This document shows, one piece after another, positions 45,863-55,727 of a DNA stretch of 64,000 bases. The DNA is from Rhodobacter sp. SGA-6-6. GTDB lineage: Bacteria > Pseudomonadota > Alphaproteobacteria > Rhodobacterales > Rhodobacteraceae. The DNA lies in contig NZ_JAAKGP010000004.1 of NCBI RefSeq assembly GCF_011043545.1, positions 124,001 to 188,000 on the forward strand. The letters are read 5' to 3'. Position 1 is the first letter of the stretch. Each line of letters opens with the position of its first letter. A program made the translations under genes and the position numbers. A model generated the notes under the pieces. It did no database searches. It was not told where the DNA came from and saw nothing but the letters and a program-made list of their open reading frames with translations.

Positions 45863-45892
45863 CCGGCGGCTTGCCCGCCGGGTCTTCCTTCC
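45863..45892 (+). terminator. Terminator hairpin after ric
   Basis: CCGGCGG and CCGCCGG (45863-45869 with 45875-45881) pair over 7 bp with a short loop, followed by GTCTTCCTTCC. It begins 10 bases after the ric stop. The T-rich part is interrupted, so efficiency is uncertain. Confidence 0.6.
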
Positions 45893-46117
45893 TGCTGTCG
45901 GAAAAAAGTCGGCTGCGGCGCCCGGCCCTCTTCTGCCGGAATGCCGCAGCCAGTCTGGAGTCGGGACCCGCCCGGGACGAAGGGGCGGGCCTCGACAGGA
46001 GATTGCCGCGATGGGGCAAGCGGTGGCAGCTGGCTCCGAATGTGGGTCGGTCCGCTGACGGCCACCGGGCTTGCCCTTGCCGCAGGACCAATCTGCCCCA
46101 GCCCGCGGGGATCTTGA

Positions 46118-46131
46118 TTGACTTATGTCAA
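46118..46131 (+). promoter_or_regulatory. Extended NNR/FNR palindrome upstream of the GAF-Fis gene
   Basis: TTGAC-TTAT-GTCAA extends by two further matched bases on each side to GATTGAC-TTAT-GTCAATC, the longest perfect box palindrome here. It lies 154 bases (centre) before the ATG at 46278; the predicted transcript starts near 46166. Confidence 0.65.
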
Positions 46132-46277
46132 TCGTCCGAGAATTTCATGCCGCTCGACCCGGGAAGGCCTGCGCCGGCCGCGCAGAGCCGGCTTGCCGCA
46201 GGTCCTCCCCTGTCCTATCCTCGACCGGCATATCCCGGAAACCGACGCCGCCCCGCCACCCACCCGCAGGGGGACCG

Positions 46278-47219
46278 ATGCCGACATCGACCACCCAGCA
46301 CAGCTCCCGGATCGAGGCCGCGATTTCCGGCGGCCTCGCGGCCCGTTCGGCGCTGGCGGCCTCCTGGGCGCGGTCGGCCCGGCTCTACCGGCTGGACCCG
46401 GCCGAACGGCAGCGCGACCACCGCATCACCGCGCAGGAACTGGCGCAGGCCCGCGACAGCCTCGGCGCGCTGCTGCCCGCCGCCGCGCCGCATCTGGACC
46501 GGCTGTTCCAGGCGGTCGGCGGCCTTGGCGCCTGCATCGTGCTGGCCGATGCCCAGGGCATCGCCGTGGACCGCCGCGGCAATCCCGGCGACGACGCCGA
46601 TTTCTCCGCCGCCGGGCTCTGGACCGGCACCGCCTGGTCCGAGGCCGAGGCCGGCACCAACGGCATCGGCACCTGCCTGGCCGAGGGCCGCGCCGTCACC
46701 ATCCACCGCGAACAGCATTTCCTGGCCCGCAACATCGGGCTCAGCTGTTCCTCGGCCCCGGTCCACGGGCCGGAGGGGCAGCTGATGGCGGTGATCGACG
46801 TCTCCACCGCCCGCGCCGACCTGCCCGATGCCGTGGCCGGGCTGATCGGCGCCACGGTGGCCGAGGTCGCCCGCAAGGTCGAGGCCGACCTGTTCCACCG
46901 GCATTTCCCCCGCGCCCGCATGGTGCTGGTGCCCGGGCTGGACCGCGGCCTCGGCGCGCTACTGGCGGTGGATGCCGACGACCTGGTGATCGGCGCCACC
47001 CGCGCCGCGCGCAGCCACCTGGGCCTGACCGGCGACCTGGCCGCCGCGCCGCGGCCGGTGGCCGACCTGCTGGGACTGGAGAGCCACGACAGCCTCGCCG
47101 AAGCCGAACGCGCGGTGCTGTCGCGGGCGCTGGCGCGATCCGGCGGCAATGTCTCGGCCGCCGCACGGGCGCTCGGCCTGTCCCGGGCGACGCTGCACCG
47201 CAAGCTGGACCGCACTTAG
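46278..47219 (+). CDS. GAF-domain/Fis-type HTH regulator lacking the AAA+ domain
   Basis: A 313-residue regulator. Residues about 60-190 form a GAF-type sensor (GGLGACIVLADAQGIAVDRRG, GTNGIGTCLAEGRAVTIHREQHF). Residues 270-313 are a Fis-type HTH (ARSGGNVSAAARALGLSRAT). It resembles AcoR-type activators of acetoin/aldehyde genes but has no AAA+ ATPase domain or GAFTGA motif, so it cannot act as a classic sigma-54 activator. The next gene, 129 bases downstream, is an aldehyde dehydrogenase, its likely target. An NNR box precedes it. Confidence 0.85.
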   Translation: MPTSTTQHSSRIEAAISGGLAARSALAASWARSARLYRLDPAERQRDHRITAQELAQARDSLGALLPAAAPHLDRLFQAVGGLGACIVLADAQGIAVDRRGNPGDDADFSAAGLWTGTAWSEAEAGTNGIGTCLAEGRAVTIHREQHFLARNIGLSCSSAPVHGPEGQLMAVIDVSTARADLPDAVAGLIGATVAEVARKVEADLFHRHFPRARMVLVPGLDRGLGALLAVDADDLVIGATRAARSHLGLTGDLAAAPRPVADLLGLESHDSLAEAERAVLSRALARSGGNVSAAARALGLSRATLHRKLDRT

Positions 47220-47348
47220 CCCGCCCGACTGTCGCAGTTCTGCGACACATCCGCCGGGCGGTCTCCCCTCTCCCGGGTGATCGACTCGCCAATCCGTCGC
47301 AGCCTTCCGCCATGGGCCGCGAGGAGGCGGCCTTCGGAGGAGGACACC

Positions 47349-48869
47349 ATGAACGAGATGACCCAGAAGGCCGGGCTGGCCGGCTCTCCCTTCAAATCCC
47401 GCTACGACAACTGGATCAGCGGCAAGTTCGTGCCCCCGGTCGGCGGGCGCTACATGGACAACGTAACGCCGATCACCGGCGGCGTGGTCTGCGAGGTCGC
47501 CCGGTCAGACGCCGCCGACATCGACCTGGCGCTGGACGCCGCCCATGCCGCCAAGGAGGCCTGGGGCAAGACCTCGGCCGCGCACCGCTCGAACATCCTG
47601 CTGAAGATCGCCGACCGGATCGAGCAGAACCTGGAGCTGATCGCCACCGCCGAGACCTGGGACAACGGCAAGCCGATCCGCGAGACGGTGAACGCCGACA
47701 TCCCGCTGTCGGTGGACCATTTCCGCTATTTCGCCGGTGTCCTGCGCGGGCAGGAAGGCACCATGTCGGAGATCGACAACGACACCGTGGCCTATCACTT
47801 CCATGAACCCCTGGGCGTGGTCGGCCAGATCATCCCCTGGAACTTCTCGATCCTGATGGCGGCCTGGAAACTGGCCCCGGCGCTGGCCGCCGGCAACTGC
47901 GTGGTGCTGAAACCGGCCGAGCAGACTCCGGCGGCGATCATGGTGCTGATGGAACTGATCGGCGACCTGCTGCCGCCCGGCGTGTTGAACATCGTCAACG
48001 GCCTCGGGGCCGAGGCCGGCAACGCGCTGGCGCGGTCGAACCGCATCGCCAAGATCGCCTTCACCGGGTCGACGGCGACGGGCCGCAAGATCATGGAGGC
48101 GGCCACCGTCAACCTGATCCCGGTCACGCTGGAACTGGGGGGCAAGTCGCCCAACATCTTCTTCTCGGACGTGATGGCGCAGGACGACGCCTTCCTCGAC
48201 AAGGCGGTGGAGGGCTTCGTCCTCTTCGCCTTCAACCAGGGCGAGGTCTGCACCTGCCCCTCGCGCGCGCTGATCCAGGAGGACATCTACGACGCCTTCA
48301 TCGAACGCTGCATCGCAAGGGTGAAGGCGATCAAGCAGGGCGACCCGCGCGAGGCCGACACGATGGTGGGGGCGCAGGCGTCGAAGCAGCAGCATGACAA
48401 GATCATGTCCTACCTGAAGATCGGCCGCGAGGAAGGCGCCGAGGTGCTGGTCGGCGGCGATGCCGCGCGGTTCAACGGCGAGATCGCCGAAGGCTTCTAC
48501 ATCCAGCCGACCATCCTGAAGGGCCACAACAAGATGCGGGTCTTCCAGGAGGAGATCTTCGGGCCTGTCGTCTCGGTCACCACCTTCAAGGACGAGGCCG
48601 AGGCCTTGGCCATCGCCAACGACACCATGTATGGCCTCGGCGCCGGGGTCTGGACCCGCGACGGCACCCGCGCCTACCGCTTCGGCCGGGCGATCGAGGC
48701 GGGGCGGGTCTGGGTCAACAACTACCACGCCTATCCGGCCCACGCGGCCTTCGGCGGCTACAAGCAGTCCGGCATCGGCCGCGAGACGCACAAGATGATG
48801 CTGGACCACTATCAGCAGACCAAGAACATGCTGGTCAGCTACAACCCGAACAAGCTGGGCTTCTTCTGA
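47349..48869 (+). CDS. NAD-dependent aldehyde dehydrogenase (AcoD/ExaC-like acetaldehyde dehydrogenase)
   Basis: A 506-residue aldehyde dehydrogenase. [10 protein letters not shown] is the nucleotide site, [10 protein letters not shown] contains the general-base Glu, and [14 protein letters not shown] contains the nucleophilic Cys. The length and the C-terminus NPNKLGFF match the AldA/AcoD/ExaC group of acetaldehyde dehydrogenases. AGGAGGA precedes the ATG by a few bases. It follows the GAF-Fis regulator in the same orientation and is ended by a strong terminator. Confidence 0.92.
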   Translation: MNEMTQKAGLAGSPFKSRYDNWISGKFVPPVGGRYMDNVTPITGGVVCEVARSDAADIDLALDAAHAAKEAWGKTSAAHRSNILLKIADRIEQNLELIATAETWDNGKPIRETVNADIPLSVDHFRYFAGVLRGQEGTMSEIDNDTVAYHFHEPLGVVGQIIPWNFSILMAAWKLAPALAAGNCVVLKPAEQTPAAIMVLMELIGDLLPPGVLNIVNGLGAEAGNALARSNRIAKIAFTGSTATGRKIMEAATVNLIPVTLELGGKSPNIFFSDVMAQDDAFLDKAVEGFVLFAFNQGEVCTCPSRALIQEDIYDAFIERCIARVKAIKQGDPREADTMVGAQASKQQHDKIMSYLKIGREEGAEVLVGGDAARFNGEIAEGFYIQPTILKGHNKMRVFQEEIFGPVVSVTTFKDEAEALAIANDTMYGLGAGVWTRDGTRAYRFGRAIEAGRVWVNNYHAYPAHAAFGGYKQSGIGRETHKMMLDHYQQTKNMLVSYNPNKLGFF

Positions 48870-48887
48870 GGCTTTTGCGGGAACGGG

Positions 48888-48921
48888 AGAGGCGCGGGGG
48901 AACCCCCGCGCCTCTTGCTTT
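48888..48921 (+). terminator. Strong rho-independent terminator after aldehyde dehydrogenase
   Basis: A 12-bp perfect stem, GAGGCGCGGGGG / CCCCCGCGCCTC (48889-48900 with 48903-48914), with loop AA and then TTGCTTT. It starts 20 bases beyond the stop codon. Confidence 0.9.
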
Positions 48922-48984
48922 GGGGTGAGTCGGTTGAAGCGAGACGCGGCTCCGTAGGGGGCTACTTCATCCCTCCACACCTCG

Positions 48985-49205
48985 CGTCGGGCGGGAAAAG
49001 GCGAGGCACTGCCTCGCCCCCGCCCGTGCACAGCATGTCAACCGGAGACGGTGCGGTATGAGACTGGGAGAGGCCAGCGCCCGACCCGGTGGGCGAGAAG
49101 CGCCCGCCGAGGGCGGGGCGGGCGCTGGCCGGGCCTTGAGGGCCCGGCCGGACAAGGGGAAACGTTGCACTGTGGCGAAGGCACGCGCCTTCGCCAAGGC
49201 AAAGG
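48985..49205. repeat. GC-rich composite intergenic repeat, copy 2 (opposite orientation)
   Basis: Nearly the reverse complement of 3636-3842. It has the same inverted repeat GGCCAGCGCCCGACC / GGCGGGCGCTGGCC (bounded at 49072 and 49130), the palindrome GGCGAGGC-AGT-GCCTCGCC near 49003-49021, and the GAAGGCACGCGCCTTCGCC block near 49177. The middle stretch (~49025-49065) differs from copy 1. It fills most of the 359-base gap between the aldehyde dehydrogenase terminator and the CoA-transferase. Confidence 0.75.
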
Positions 49206-49210
49206 ATAAA

Positions 49211-49261
49211 GGCGGGGCGAACCCCGCCCTACGTCCCCGGTAGGGCGGGGTTCACCCCGCC
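49211..49261. repeat. Pair of REP-like palindromes, head to head
   Basis: GGCGGGGCGAACCCCGCCCTA (49211-49231) is followed by its inverted form TAGGGCGGGGTTCACCCCGCC (49241-49261), nine bases apart. A single copy of the second form occurs at 54480-54500. The right-hand unit forms the last codons of the CoA-transferase gene. Confidence 0.75.
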
Positions 49262-50398
49262 ATCCCGTCGCTCCCCCAGCACTTCGTCCTGGTGCTCGCC
49301 AAGCCTCGGCGAGGGGCGGTCCAGCGCAAGCTCCGCGCCCGAAAACGTCATCGGGCTGCGCACGCCCGGCACGCCATCGGGAGAAATCCGCATCCCGCGG
49401 GCCTGCACCTGCGGGTCGGCGAAGACGCCCTCCATGTCGTTGATCGGCCCGGCCGGCACGCCCTGCGCCTCGCAGGCCGCCAGCAGGTCGGCCATGTTCC
49501 ACGCCTTCGTCGCCGCGGTGATCCGCTCCGTCATCCCGGCCCGGTTGGCGATGCGGTCGGCGTTGGTCAGGAACGCCGGCGCCTCGGCCATGTCCCCGAG
49601 CCCGAGGATCGCACAGAGCTTGCGATACTGGCTGTCGTTCCCGGTCGCCAGGATGATCCAGCCGTCGGCGCAATCGAACACGGCATAGGGCGCCAGGTTC
49701 GGATGCGCATTGCCCATCTTGCGCGGCGAGACCCCGGTCGCCAGGTAGTTCATCGCCTGGTTCGCCATGATCGAGGTCGCCACGTCCATCAGCGCCATGT
49801 CGATCTGCTGGCCCTCGCCCGTGCGCCCGCGCTGCACCAGCGCCGCCAGGATCGCGGTGGCGGCATAGACCCCGGTGAACACATCCGTGACCGCCACGCC
49901 CACCTTCTGCGGCTGGCCCTCCGGCTCTCCGGTGACCGACATCAGCCCGGCCATGCCCTGGATGATGAAGTCGTAGCCCGCCCGATGCGCATAGGGCCCG
50001 TCCTGCCCGAAGCCGGTGATCGAGCAATAGATCAGCCGCGGGTTCACCTTGCGCAGGGACTCCCAGTCCAGCCCGTATTTCGCCAGGCCACCGACCTTGA
50101 AGTTCTCGATCACCACATCGGCCTCGGCGACCAGGCGGCGCACCACCTCCTGCCCCTCGGCGGTGCGGAAATCGCAGGTGATGCCCTTCTTGCCGCGGTT
50201 GCAGCTGTGGAAATAGGCGGCCGAGCGGTCCCCGTCCCTTTCGATGAACGGAGGCCCCCAGCGGCGGGTGTCGTCGCCCTCGGGCGCCTCGACCTTGATC
50301 ACCTCGGCGCCGAGGTCGGCCAGCGTCTGCCCGGCCCATGGCCCGGCCAGGATCCGCGCCAGCTCGATGACGCGGATGCCTTCCAGCGGTGCGGCCAT
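49229..50398 (-). CDS. CaiB/BaiF family (type III) CoA-transferase
   Basis: A 389-residue CoA-transferase. It starts MAAPLEGIRVIELARILAGP and has ADLGAEVIKVEAPEGDDTR, RGKKGITCDFRT, and AHRAGYDFIIQGMAGLM, where the Asp in GYD is the catalytic residue of the family. It transfers CoA between carboxylic acids; the substrate pair is unknown. The final residues (GGVNPALPGT) are encoded by an intergenic REP-like palindrome, so the gene has run into the repeat. The ATG is 3 bases past the stop of the DsbA-like gene. Confidence 0.9.
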   Translation of the reverse strand: MAAPLEGIRVIELARILAGPWAGQTLADLGAEVIKVEAPEGDDTRRWGPPFIERDGDRSAAYFHSCNRGKKGITCDFRTAEGQEVVRRLVAEADVVIENFKVGGLAKYGLDWESLRKVNPRLIYCSITGFGQDGPYAHRAGYDFIIQGMAGLMSVTGEPEGQPQKVGVAVTDVFTGVYAATAILAALVQRGRTGEGQQIDMALMDVATSIMANQAMNYLATGVSPRKMGNAHPNLAPYAVFDCADGWIILATGNDSQYRKLCAILGLGDMAEAPAFLTNADRIANRAGMTERITAATKAWNMADLLAACEAQGVPAGPINDMEGVFADPQVQARGMRISPDGVPGVRSPMTFSGAELALDRPSPRLGEHQDEVLGERRDGGVNPALPGT

Positions 50399-50401
50399 GT
50401 C

Positions 50402-51034
50402 CTATTCCGCCAGCTTGGCGTCGATGATCGCCTTCAGGTCGGCATAGGACATGTTGCCGTGCTTCTCGCCGTCGATCATCAGCGTCGGCGTGCCCTCGAT
50501 CTGGTCGGCCTTCATGTTCTCCTCGAAGCGCTTGACCATCGCATCCGCCATCGGCGCATCGTTCATGCACTGGTTCAGCTGCTCTTCGGTCATCCCCGAG
50601 GCCAGGCCGATCTTGCGGATGTTCGCCACCGCGGCGGTGGGATCGTCGGTGCCGGCCCATTCGTTCTGGGTGGCGAACAGGGTGTCGGCCACCGGGAAAT
50701 ACTTCAGCTCGCCGCCGCAGCGGGCCATCATCGCGGCCCAGAGGCCGTAGCGGTCGAAATAGACCTCGCGCAGGGTGAAATGCACCTTGCCGGTGTCGAT
50801 GTATTCCGCCTTCAGCGGCTTGAACACGGCTTCGGTGAAATGCGCGCAATGTGGGCAGGTGAAGCTGGCGTATTCGACGATCTTCACCGGGGCGTCGGGA
50901 TTGCCGATGCTGAAATCCTTGACCTCGGGCGCGGCCGGAGCTTCGGTCTCCGCCTCGGTCTCCTGTCCCAGCACGGGGCTGGCGGCCATGGCGGCGGCAA
51001 GGGCGATCAGCGCCCGGCGGTTCATCTTCATCAT
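50402..51034 (-). CDS. DsbA-family thiol-disulfide oxidoreductase
   Basis: A 210-residue exported protein with signal peptide (about 1-23, VLG-QE), an acidic linker and a thioredoxin fold. The active site CPHC is at 60-63 and the cis-Pro loop is GTPTLMI at about 182. The family introduces or reshuffles disulfides in the periplasm. Several ATGs are clustered at 51034, 51031 and 51025; the first overlaps the upstream gene by four bases and is preferred. It is likely co-transcribed with the DciA-like gene. Confidence 0.88.
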   Translation of the reverse strand: MMKMNRRALIALAAAMAASPVLGQETEAETEAPAAPEVKDFSIGNPDAPVKIVEYASFTCPHCAHFTEAVFKPLKAEYIDTGKVHFTLREVYFDRYGLWAAMMARCGGELKYFPVADTLFATQNEWAGTDDPTAAVANIRKIGLASGMTEEQLNQCMNDAPMADAMVKRFEENMKADQIEGTPTLMIDGEKHGNMSYADLKAIIDAKLAE

Positions 51035-51567
51035 CTCTTGTCCTCTGCGGCCTTCCGCCGTGTTAGAATATTCTGCCCCAGGCGTTCAAGCGCCGCCCGC
51101 AGCCCGTCGTCGCCGACCCCCCCGGCGGCGGCCTTGGCCTGCGCCTCCAGCGCCGGGTCCGGCTGCGGCTCCACACTGGGCGCGGGCGCGAACTGCGCTT
51201 GCCCCTCGGCGAAGCCGGTCGCCGCCGTCTGGGTCAGGTGGATGCGGGCGATGGCGTTGTAGCCGTAGACCGCGTTCACCCGCGCCCGCAGCGCCTCTTT
51301 CTGCATCTCCACCACCGGCGCCGCGGCCCCGCGCACCAGCAGCGTCAACGTCGCGCCGAAGCCCTCGCGCCCGTAGCCCACTTTCACCGGGCGGGTGACG
51401 GCGGCAAGGTCCTTGCCCGCCACCTCTTCCCAATGCGTCAGCAGCTTCGCCACCGCGAACCCCCGGGCCTCGCCCGCCGCCCGCACCTCGCGCGCCATCA
51501 GGCCGAAGGCGGGCTCGAAGCCCCGCATCCTGCGGTCCTTGCCTGGTCCGGGTTTCAAAGGTCGCAT
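51031..51567 (-). CDS. DUF721/DciA-like protein
   Basis: A 178-residue basic protein. The core GFAVAKLLTHWEEVAGKDLAAVTRP near residue 37 is typical of DUF721, and VVEMQKEALRARVNAVYGYNAI matches the second conserved part. DciA-type proteins load replicative helicase in many bacteria. The C-terminal third is Ala/Gln/Pro-rich. It is divergent from mutY across 82 bases, and its stop overlaps the DsbA-like gene start. Confidence 0.82.
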   Translation of the reverse strand: MRPLKPGPGKDRRMRGFEPAFGLMAREVRAAGEARGFAVAKLLTHWEEVAGKDLAAVTRPVKVGYGREGFGATLTLLVRGAAAPVVEMQKEALRARVNAVYGYNAIARIHLTQTAATGFAEGQAQFAPAPSVEPQPDPALEAQAKAAAGGVGDDGLRAALERLGQNILTRRKAAEDKR

Positions 51568-51649
51568 CTGGCCTTCACCGTTTCTGCAAGGCTATCTTAG
51601 CCGAACCGCGCCCTCCCGCCAGTGGCGCATCCGTGACAAGGCATAAAGA

Positions 51650-52684
51650 ATGCGTGACGCCAGGCCCGACCCGGGCCAAGCCGGAGCCCTGCTGCTGGAC
51701 TGGTATGACCGGCACGCCCGCACCATGCCCTGGCGCGTGGGGCCGCGCGACCGGCTGGCCGGGCATCGGCCCGATCCCTACCGGGTCTGGCTGTCGGAGG
51801 TGATGCTGCAGCAGACCACCGTCGCCGCCGTGCGCGACTACTTCCACCGCTTCACCGCCCGCTGGCCCACGGTGCAGGCGCTGGCCGCGGCGAAGGACGA
51901 GGAGGTGATGGCCGAATGGGCCGGCCTCGGCTACTACGCCCGCGCCCGCAACCTCCTGAAATGCGCCCGGGCGGTGGCCGACCTGGGCGGCTTCCCCGAG
52001 ACGCGCGAGGGGCTGCTCGCCCTGCCCGGCATCGGCCCCTATACCGCCGCCGCCGTCGCCGCCATCGCTTATGACGAGCCCGCCACCGTGGTCGACGGCA
52101 ATGTCGAGCGGGTGATGGCCCGGCTCTTCGCGGTGGAAACCCCGCTGCCGACCGCCAAGCCGGACCTGACGGCGCTGGCCGAAAGCCTGACGCCGCGCGA
52201 CCGGCCGGGAGACCATGCCCAGGCGGTGATGGACCTCGGCGCCACCATCTGCACCCCGAAGTCGCCGGCCTGCGGCATCTGCCCGCTGACCGCGCTCTGC
52301 CTCGCCCGAGCGGCCGGCATTCAGGCCGAGCTGCCGCGGAAACTGGCCAAGCCCGCCAAGCCCACCCGGCAGGGCAGGCTCTGGCTGGTGCGCAACGGCC
52401 CGCTGTGGCTGGTCGAGACCCGGCCGGACCGCGGCCTTCTCGGCGGCATGACCGGCTTTCCCGGCGATGGCTGGGACGGGTCGGGCGGGGCGGAGCCGGT
52501 GGAGGCCGCATGGCGCGACATCGGCGAGGTCCGCCACACCTTCACCCATTTCCACCTGATCCTGCGTGTGCTGGCGGCGGAGACCGACGCCAACCCCAGC
52601 CGGGGCAGCTATGTCCGGCTGGCCCCGGCCAGCCTGCCGACGGTGATGCGCAAGGCCTACGACCTGGCGGAGAAGACGGGATGA
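51650..52684 (+). CDS. mutY: A/G-specific adenine DNA glycosylase
   Basis: A 344-residue base-excision repair enzyme. It has WLSEVMLQQTTV (catalytic Glu), the HhH-GPD part ALPGIGPYTAAAVAAIAY with later VVDGNVERV (catalytic Asp), the 4Fe-4S loop C-x6-C-x2-C-x5-C in CTPKSPACGICPLTALC, and a NUDIX-like C-terminal domain that reads 8-oxo-G. The length is normal. ATG 51650 gives the standard N-terminus. Confidence 0.95.
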   Translation: MRDARPDPGQAGALLLDWYDRHARTMPWRVGPRDRLAGHRPDPYRVWLSEVMLQQTTVAAVRDYFHRFTARWPTVQALAAAKDEEVMAEWAGLGYYARARNLLKCARAVADLGGFPETREGLLALPGIGPYTAAAVAAIAYDEPATVVDGNVERVMARLFAVETPLPTAKPDLTALAESLTPRDRPGDHAQAVMDLGATICTPKSPACGICPLTALCLARAAGIQAELPRKLAKPAKPTRQGRLWLVRNGPLWLVETRPDRGLLGGMTGFPGDGWDGSGGAEPVEAAWRDIGEVRHTFTHFHLILRVLAAETDANPSRGSYVRLAPASLPTVMRKAYDLAEKTG

Positions 52685-52772
52685 CCCGCAGGGGCGCAAT
52701 TTCGCCGCGTTGAGCTGCCATCCTGCCGCGGATAGAGTCCTCCCGGACGCGCCTGCACCGAAAGAACCTTCC

Positions 52773-53912
52773 ATGACCACACCGGACATGACTTCCCCCC
52801 GCAGCGCCCTGCCGTTCTGGCTGTCGCTCGGCACCGTGCCCATGGCCTTCCTCGGCATGGGCCTCGGCGGGATCTGGGTCCTGGCCCTGCCGCTTTACTG
52901 CTGGGCGCTGTTCTCGCTTCTCGACGCCGTGACCGGGCTGAACGAGGACAACCCCGACACCGACACGCCCGAGGACCAGCTCTACCTCTACCGCCTGCTG
53001 ACGATGATCTGGTTCCCGGTCCAGTTCCTGACGCTGTGCTTCATGCTGTGGTTCGTGCCGCAGGCGGGGCACCTGAACATGGCGGAGAAGGTCTTCCTCT
53101 TCATCGGCATGGGGGTGATGTCCGGCACCATCGGCATCAACTACAGCCACGAGCTGATGCATCAGAAGCCCAAGCTGGAGCGTTGGCTGGGCGACCTGCT
53201 GCTGGCGACCGTGCTCTACTCGCATTTCCGCACCGAGCACCTGAAGGTCCACCACCTTTATGTCGGCACCCCCCGCGACGCGGTGACCGCGCGCTACAAC
53301 GAGAACTTCCACCGCTTCTTCGCCCGGGTGCTGCCGGAAAGCTGGCTGTCCGCCTTCCGCACCGAGAAGGCCTGGCTCGCCCGCAAGGGGCGGCCGTGGT
53401 TCCACCCCTCGAACCCGTTCTGGCGCTACTGGGGGCTGCAAGCCGCCATGATGCTGATCGCGCTGGCGCTCGGCGGCTGGATGGGGCTGGTGTTCTTCCT
53501 GATCCAGGCCTTCGTGGCGATCTGGCAACTGGAACTGACCAATTATGTCGAGCATTACGGCCTGACCCGCCGCTATCTCGGCGACGGCAAATACGAACAC
53601 GCCCTGCCGCGGCATTCCTGGAACGCCTCGCACCGGGCGACCAACTGGCTGCTGATCAACCTGCAACGGCATTCGGACCACCATTACAAGCCCGACCGCC
53701 GCTTTCCGCTGTTGCAGACCTACGGCACCGACGAGGCGCCGCAACTGCCCTTCGGCTATCCGATGATGAACTTCGTCGCCCTGATCCCGCCGCTCTGGCG
53801 CCGCCGGATGAATCCGCGGGTGCGCGCCTGGCGTAAGCAGTTCTACCCCGACATCGCCGACTGGCAGCCCTACAACAAGGGCCAGAACCCGATGCCCGCC
53901 GGGGCGCCGTAA
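52773..53912 (+). CDS. alkB: AlkB-type alkane 1-monooxygenase/fatty-acid hydroxylase
   Basis: A 379-residue membrane di-iron hydroxylase. The histidine boxes are HELMH (126-130), HLKVHH (156-161) and RHSDHH near residue 308, plus NYVEHYG. There are about six helices. The family hydroxylates terminal methyl groups of alkanes using rubredoxin electrons; no rubredoxin gene is adjacent. The start at 52773 follows an AAAGAA stretch. A fatty-acid or other hydrocarbon substrate is possible. Confidence 0.88.
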   Translation: MTTPDMTSPRSALPFWLSLGTVPMAFLGMGLGGIWVLALPLYCWALFSLLDAVTGLNEDNPDTDTPEDQLYLYRLLTMIWFPVQFLTLCFMLWFVPQAGHLNMAEKVFLFIGMGVMSGTIGINYSHELMHQKPKLERWLGDLLLATVLYSHFRTEHLKVHHLYVGTPRDAVTARYNENFHRFFARVLPESWLSAFRTEKAWLARKGRPWFHPSNPFWRYWGLQAAMMLIALALGGWMGLVFFLIQAFVAIWQLELTNYVEHYGLTRRYLGDGKYEHALPRHSWNASHRATNWLLINLQRHSDHHYKPDRRFPLLQTYGTDEAPQLPFGYPMMNFVALIPPLWRRRMNPRVRAWRKQFYPDIADWQPYNKGQNPMPAGAP

Positions 53913-53967
53913 CTTCCCCTCGCCGCCGGGGCCGGCTATCCTGCCCCGGACCGGCGGAGGATGGGCC

Positions 53968-54393
53968 ATGACCAGCGAAAGCCAGCAGCACGAGGCGGCC
54001 TGCCATTGCGGCGCGGTCAGGTTCCGGGTGCGGCTGACGGATGGGTTCCGCACCGCCCGGCGCTGCTCCTGCTCCTATTGCCGGATGCGCGGGGCGGTTG
54101 CCGTCTCCGCCGCGGTGGGGGACATCGCGTTCATCGCCGGCGAGGAGAACCTGACGCTCTACCAGTTCAACACCCTGACGGCGAAGCACTGGTTCTGCAA
54201 GACCTGCGGCATCTACACCCATCACCAGCGCCGCTCGAACCCCCGCGAGTTCGGGGTGAACGTCGCCTGCCTCGAAGGCGTCAGCCCCTTCGACTTCCCC
54301 GAGGTGCCGGTGGTGGACGGCGTTTTCCATCCCTCGGATGCCGCCACCGGCTCCCGCGTGGTGGGCATCCTGCGGTTCGAGGCCGAAAGCTAG
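53968..54393 (+). CDS. GFA (glutathione-dependent formaldehyde-activating)/CENP-V domain protein
   Basis: A 141-residue zinc protein. The zinc sites come from ACHCGAVRF, RCSCSYCRMRGAV and FCKTCGIYTHHQR, with about seven Cys in the usual GFA positions. GFA family members were linked to glutathione-formaldehyde adducts, but the true substrate is often unknown. It has its own short leader and stops 11 bases before the AAAA run that precedes a strong hairpin. Confidence 0.87.
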   Translation: MTSESQQHEAACHCGAVRFRVRLTDGFRTARRCSCSYCRMRGAVAVSAAVGDIAFIAGEENLTLYQFNTLTAKHWFCKTCGIYTHHQRRSNPREFGVNVACLEGVSPFDFPEVPVVDGVFHPSDAATGSRVVGILRFEAES

Positions 54394-54400
54394 GCCGGAA

Positions 54401-54428
54401 AAAACCCCGCCATGCGGACATGGCGGGG
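54401..54428 (-). terminator. Terminator of ccrM (probably bidirectional)
   Basis: CCCCGCCATG / CATGGCGGGG (54405-54414 with 54419-54428) pair perfectly over 10 bp. On the minus strand the hairpin runs into a string of T (AAAAAA on the plus strand), giving a proper terminator for ccrM, whose stop is ~90 bases away. It also lies 11 bases behind the GFA gene. Confidence 0.85.
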
Positions 54429-54479
54429 CAGGTGCACCCCAGGCGGACCAGGGCGCAGGCGTAACCTTGAATGTCGGGG

Positions 54480-54500
54480 TAGGGCGGGGTTCACCCCGCC
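54480..54500. repeat. REP-like palindrome, single copy
   Basis: TAGGGCGGGGTTCACCCCGCC, identical over 21 bases to the unit at 49241-49261, placed between the ccrM stop and its terminator. Confidence 0.75.
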
Positions 54501-54515
54501 TTCAGTTCTGGGCCT

Positions 54516-55725
<1,210 letters not shown>

Positions 55726-55727
<2 letters not shown>

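Larger units (their letters stand above)
45854..46277. other. 424-base intergenic region after ric
   Basis: Contains a terminator hairpin for ric, about 230 bases of GC-rich sequence in which nothing was recognised, and one NNR/FNR box with an extended palindrome. Open frames across it are shadows of the downstream gene, with no start signals. Confidence 0.6.

Noticed and set aside
45871-46785. 304-residue open frame starting in the gap after ric
   Set aside because: It overlaps the well-supported GAF-Fis gene in another frame, has Pro/Arg-rich low-complexity content and no start signals.
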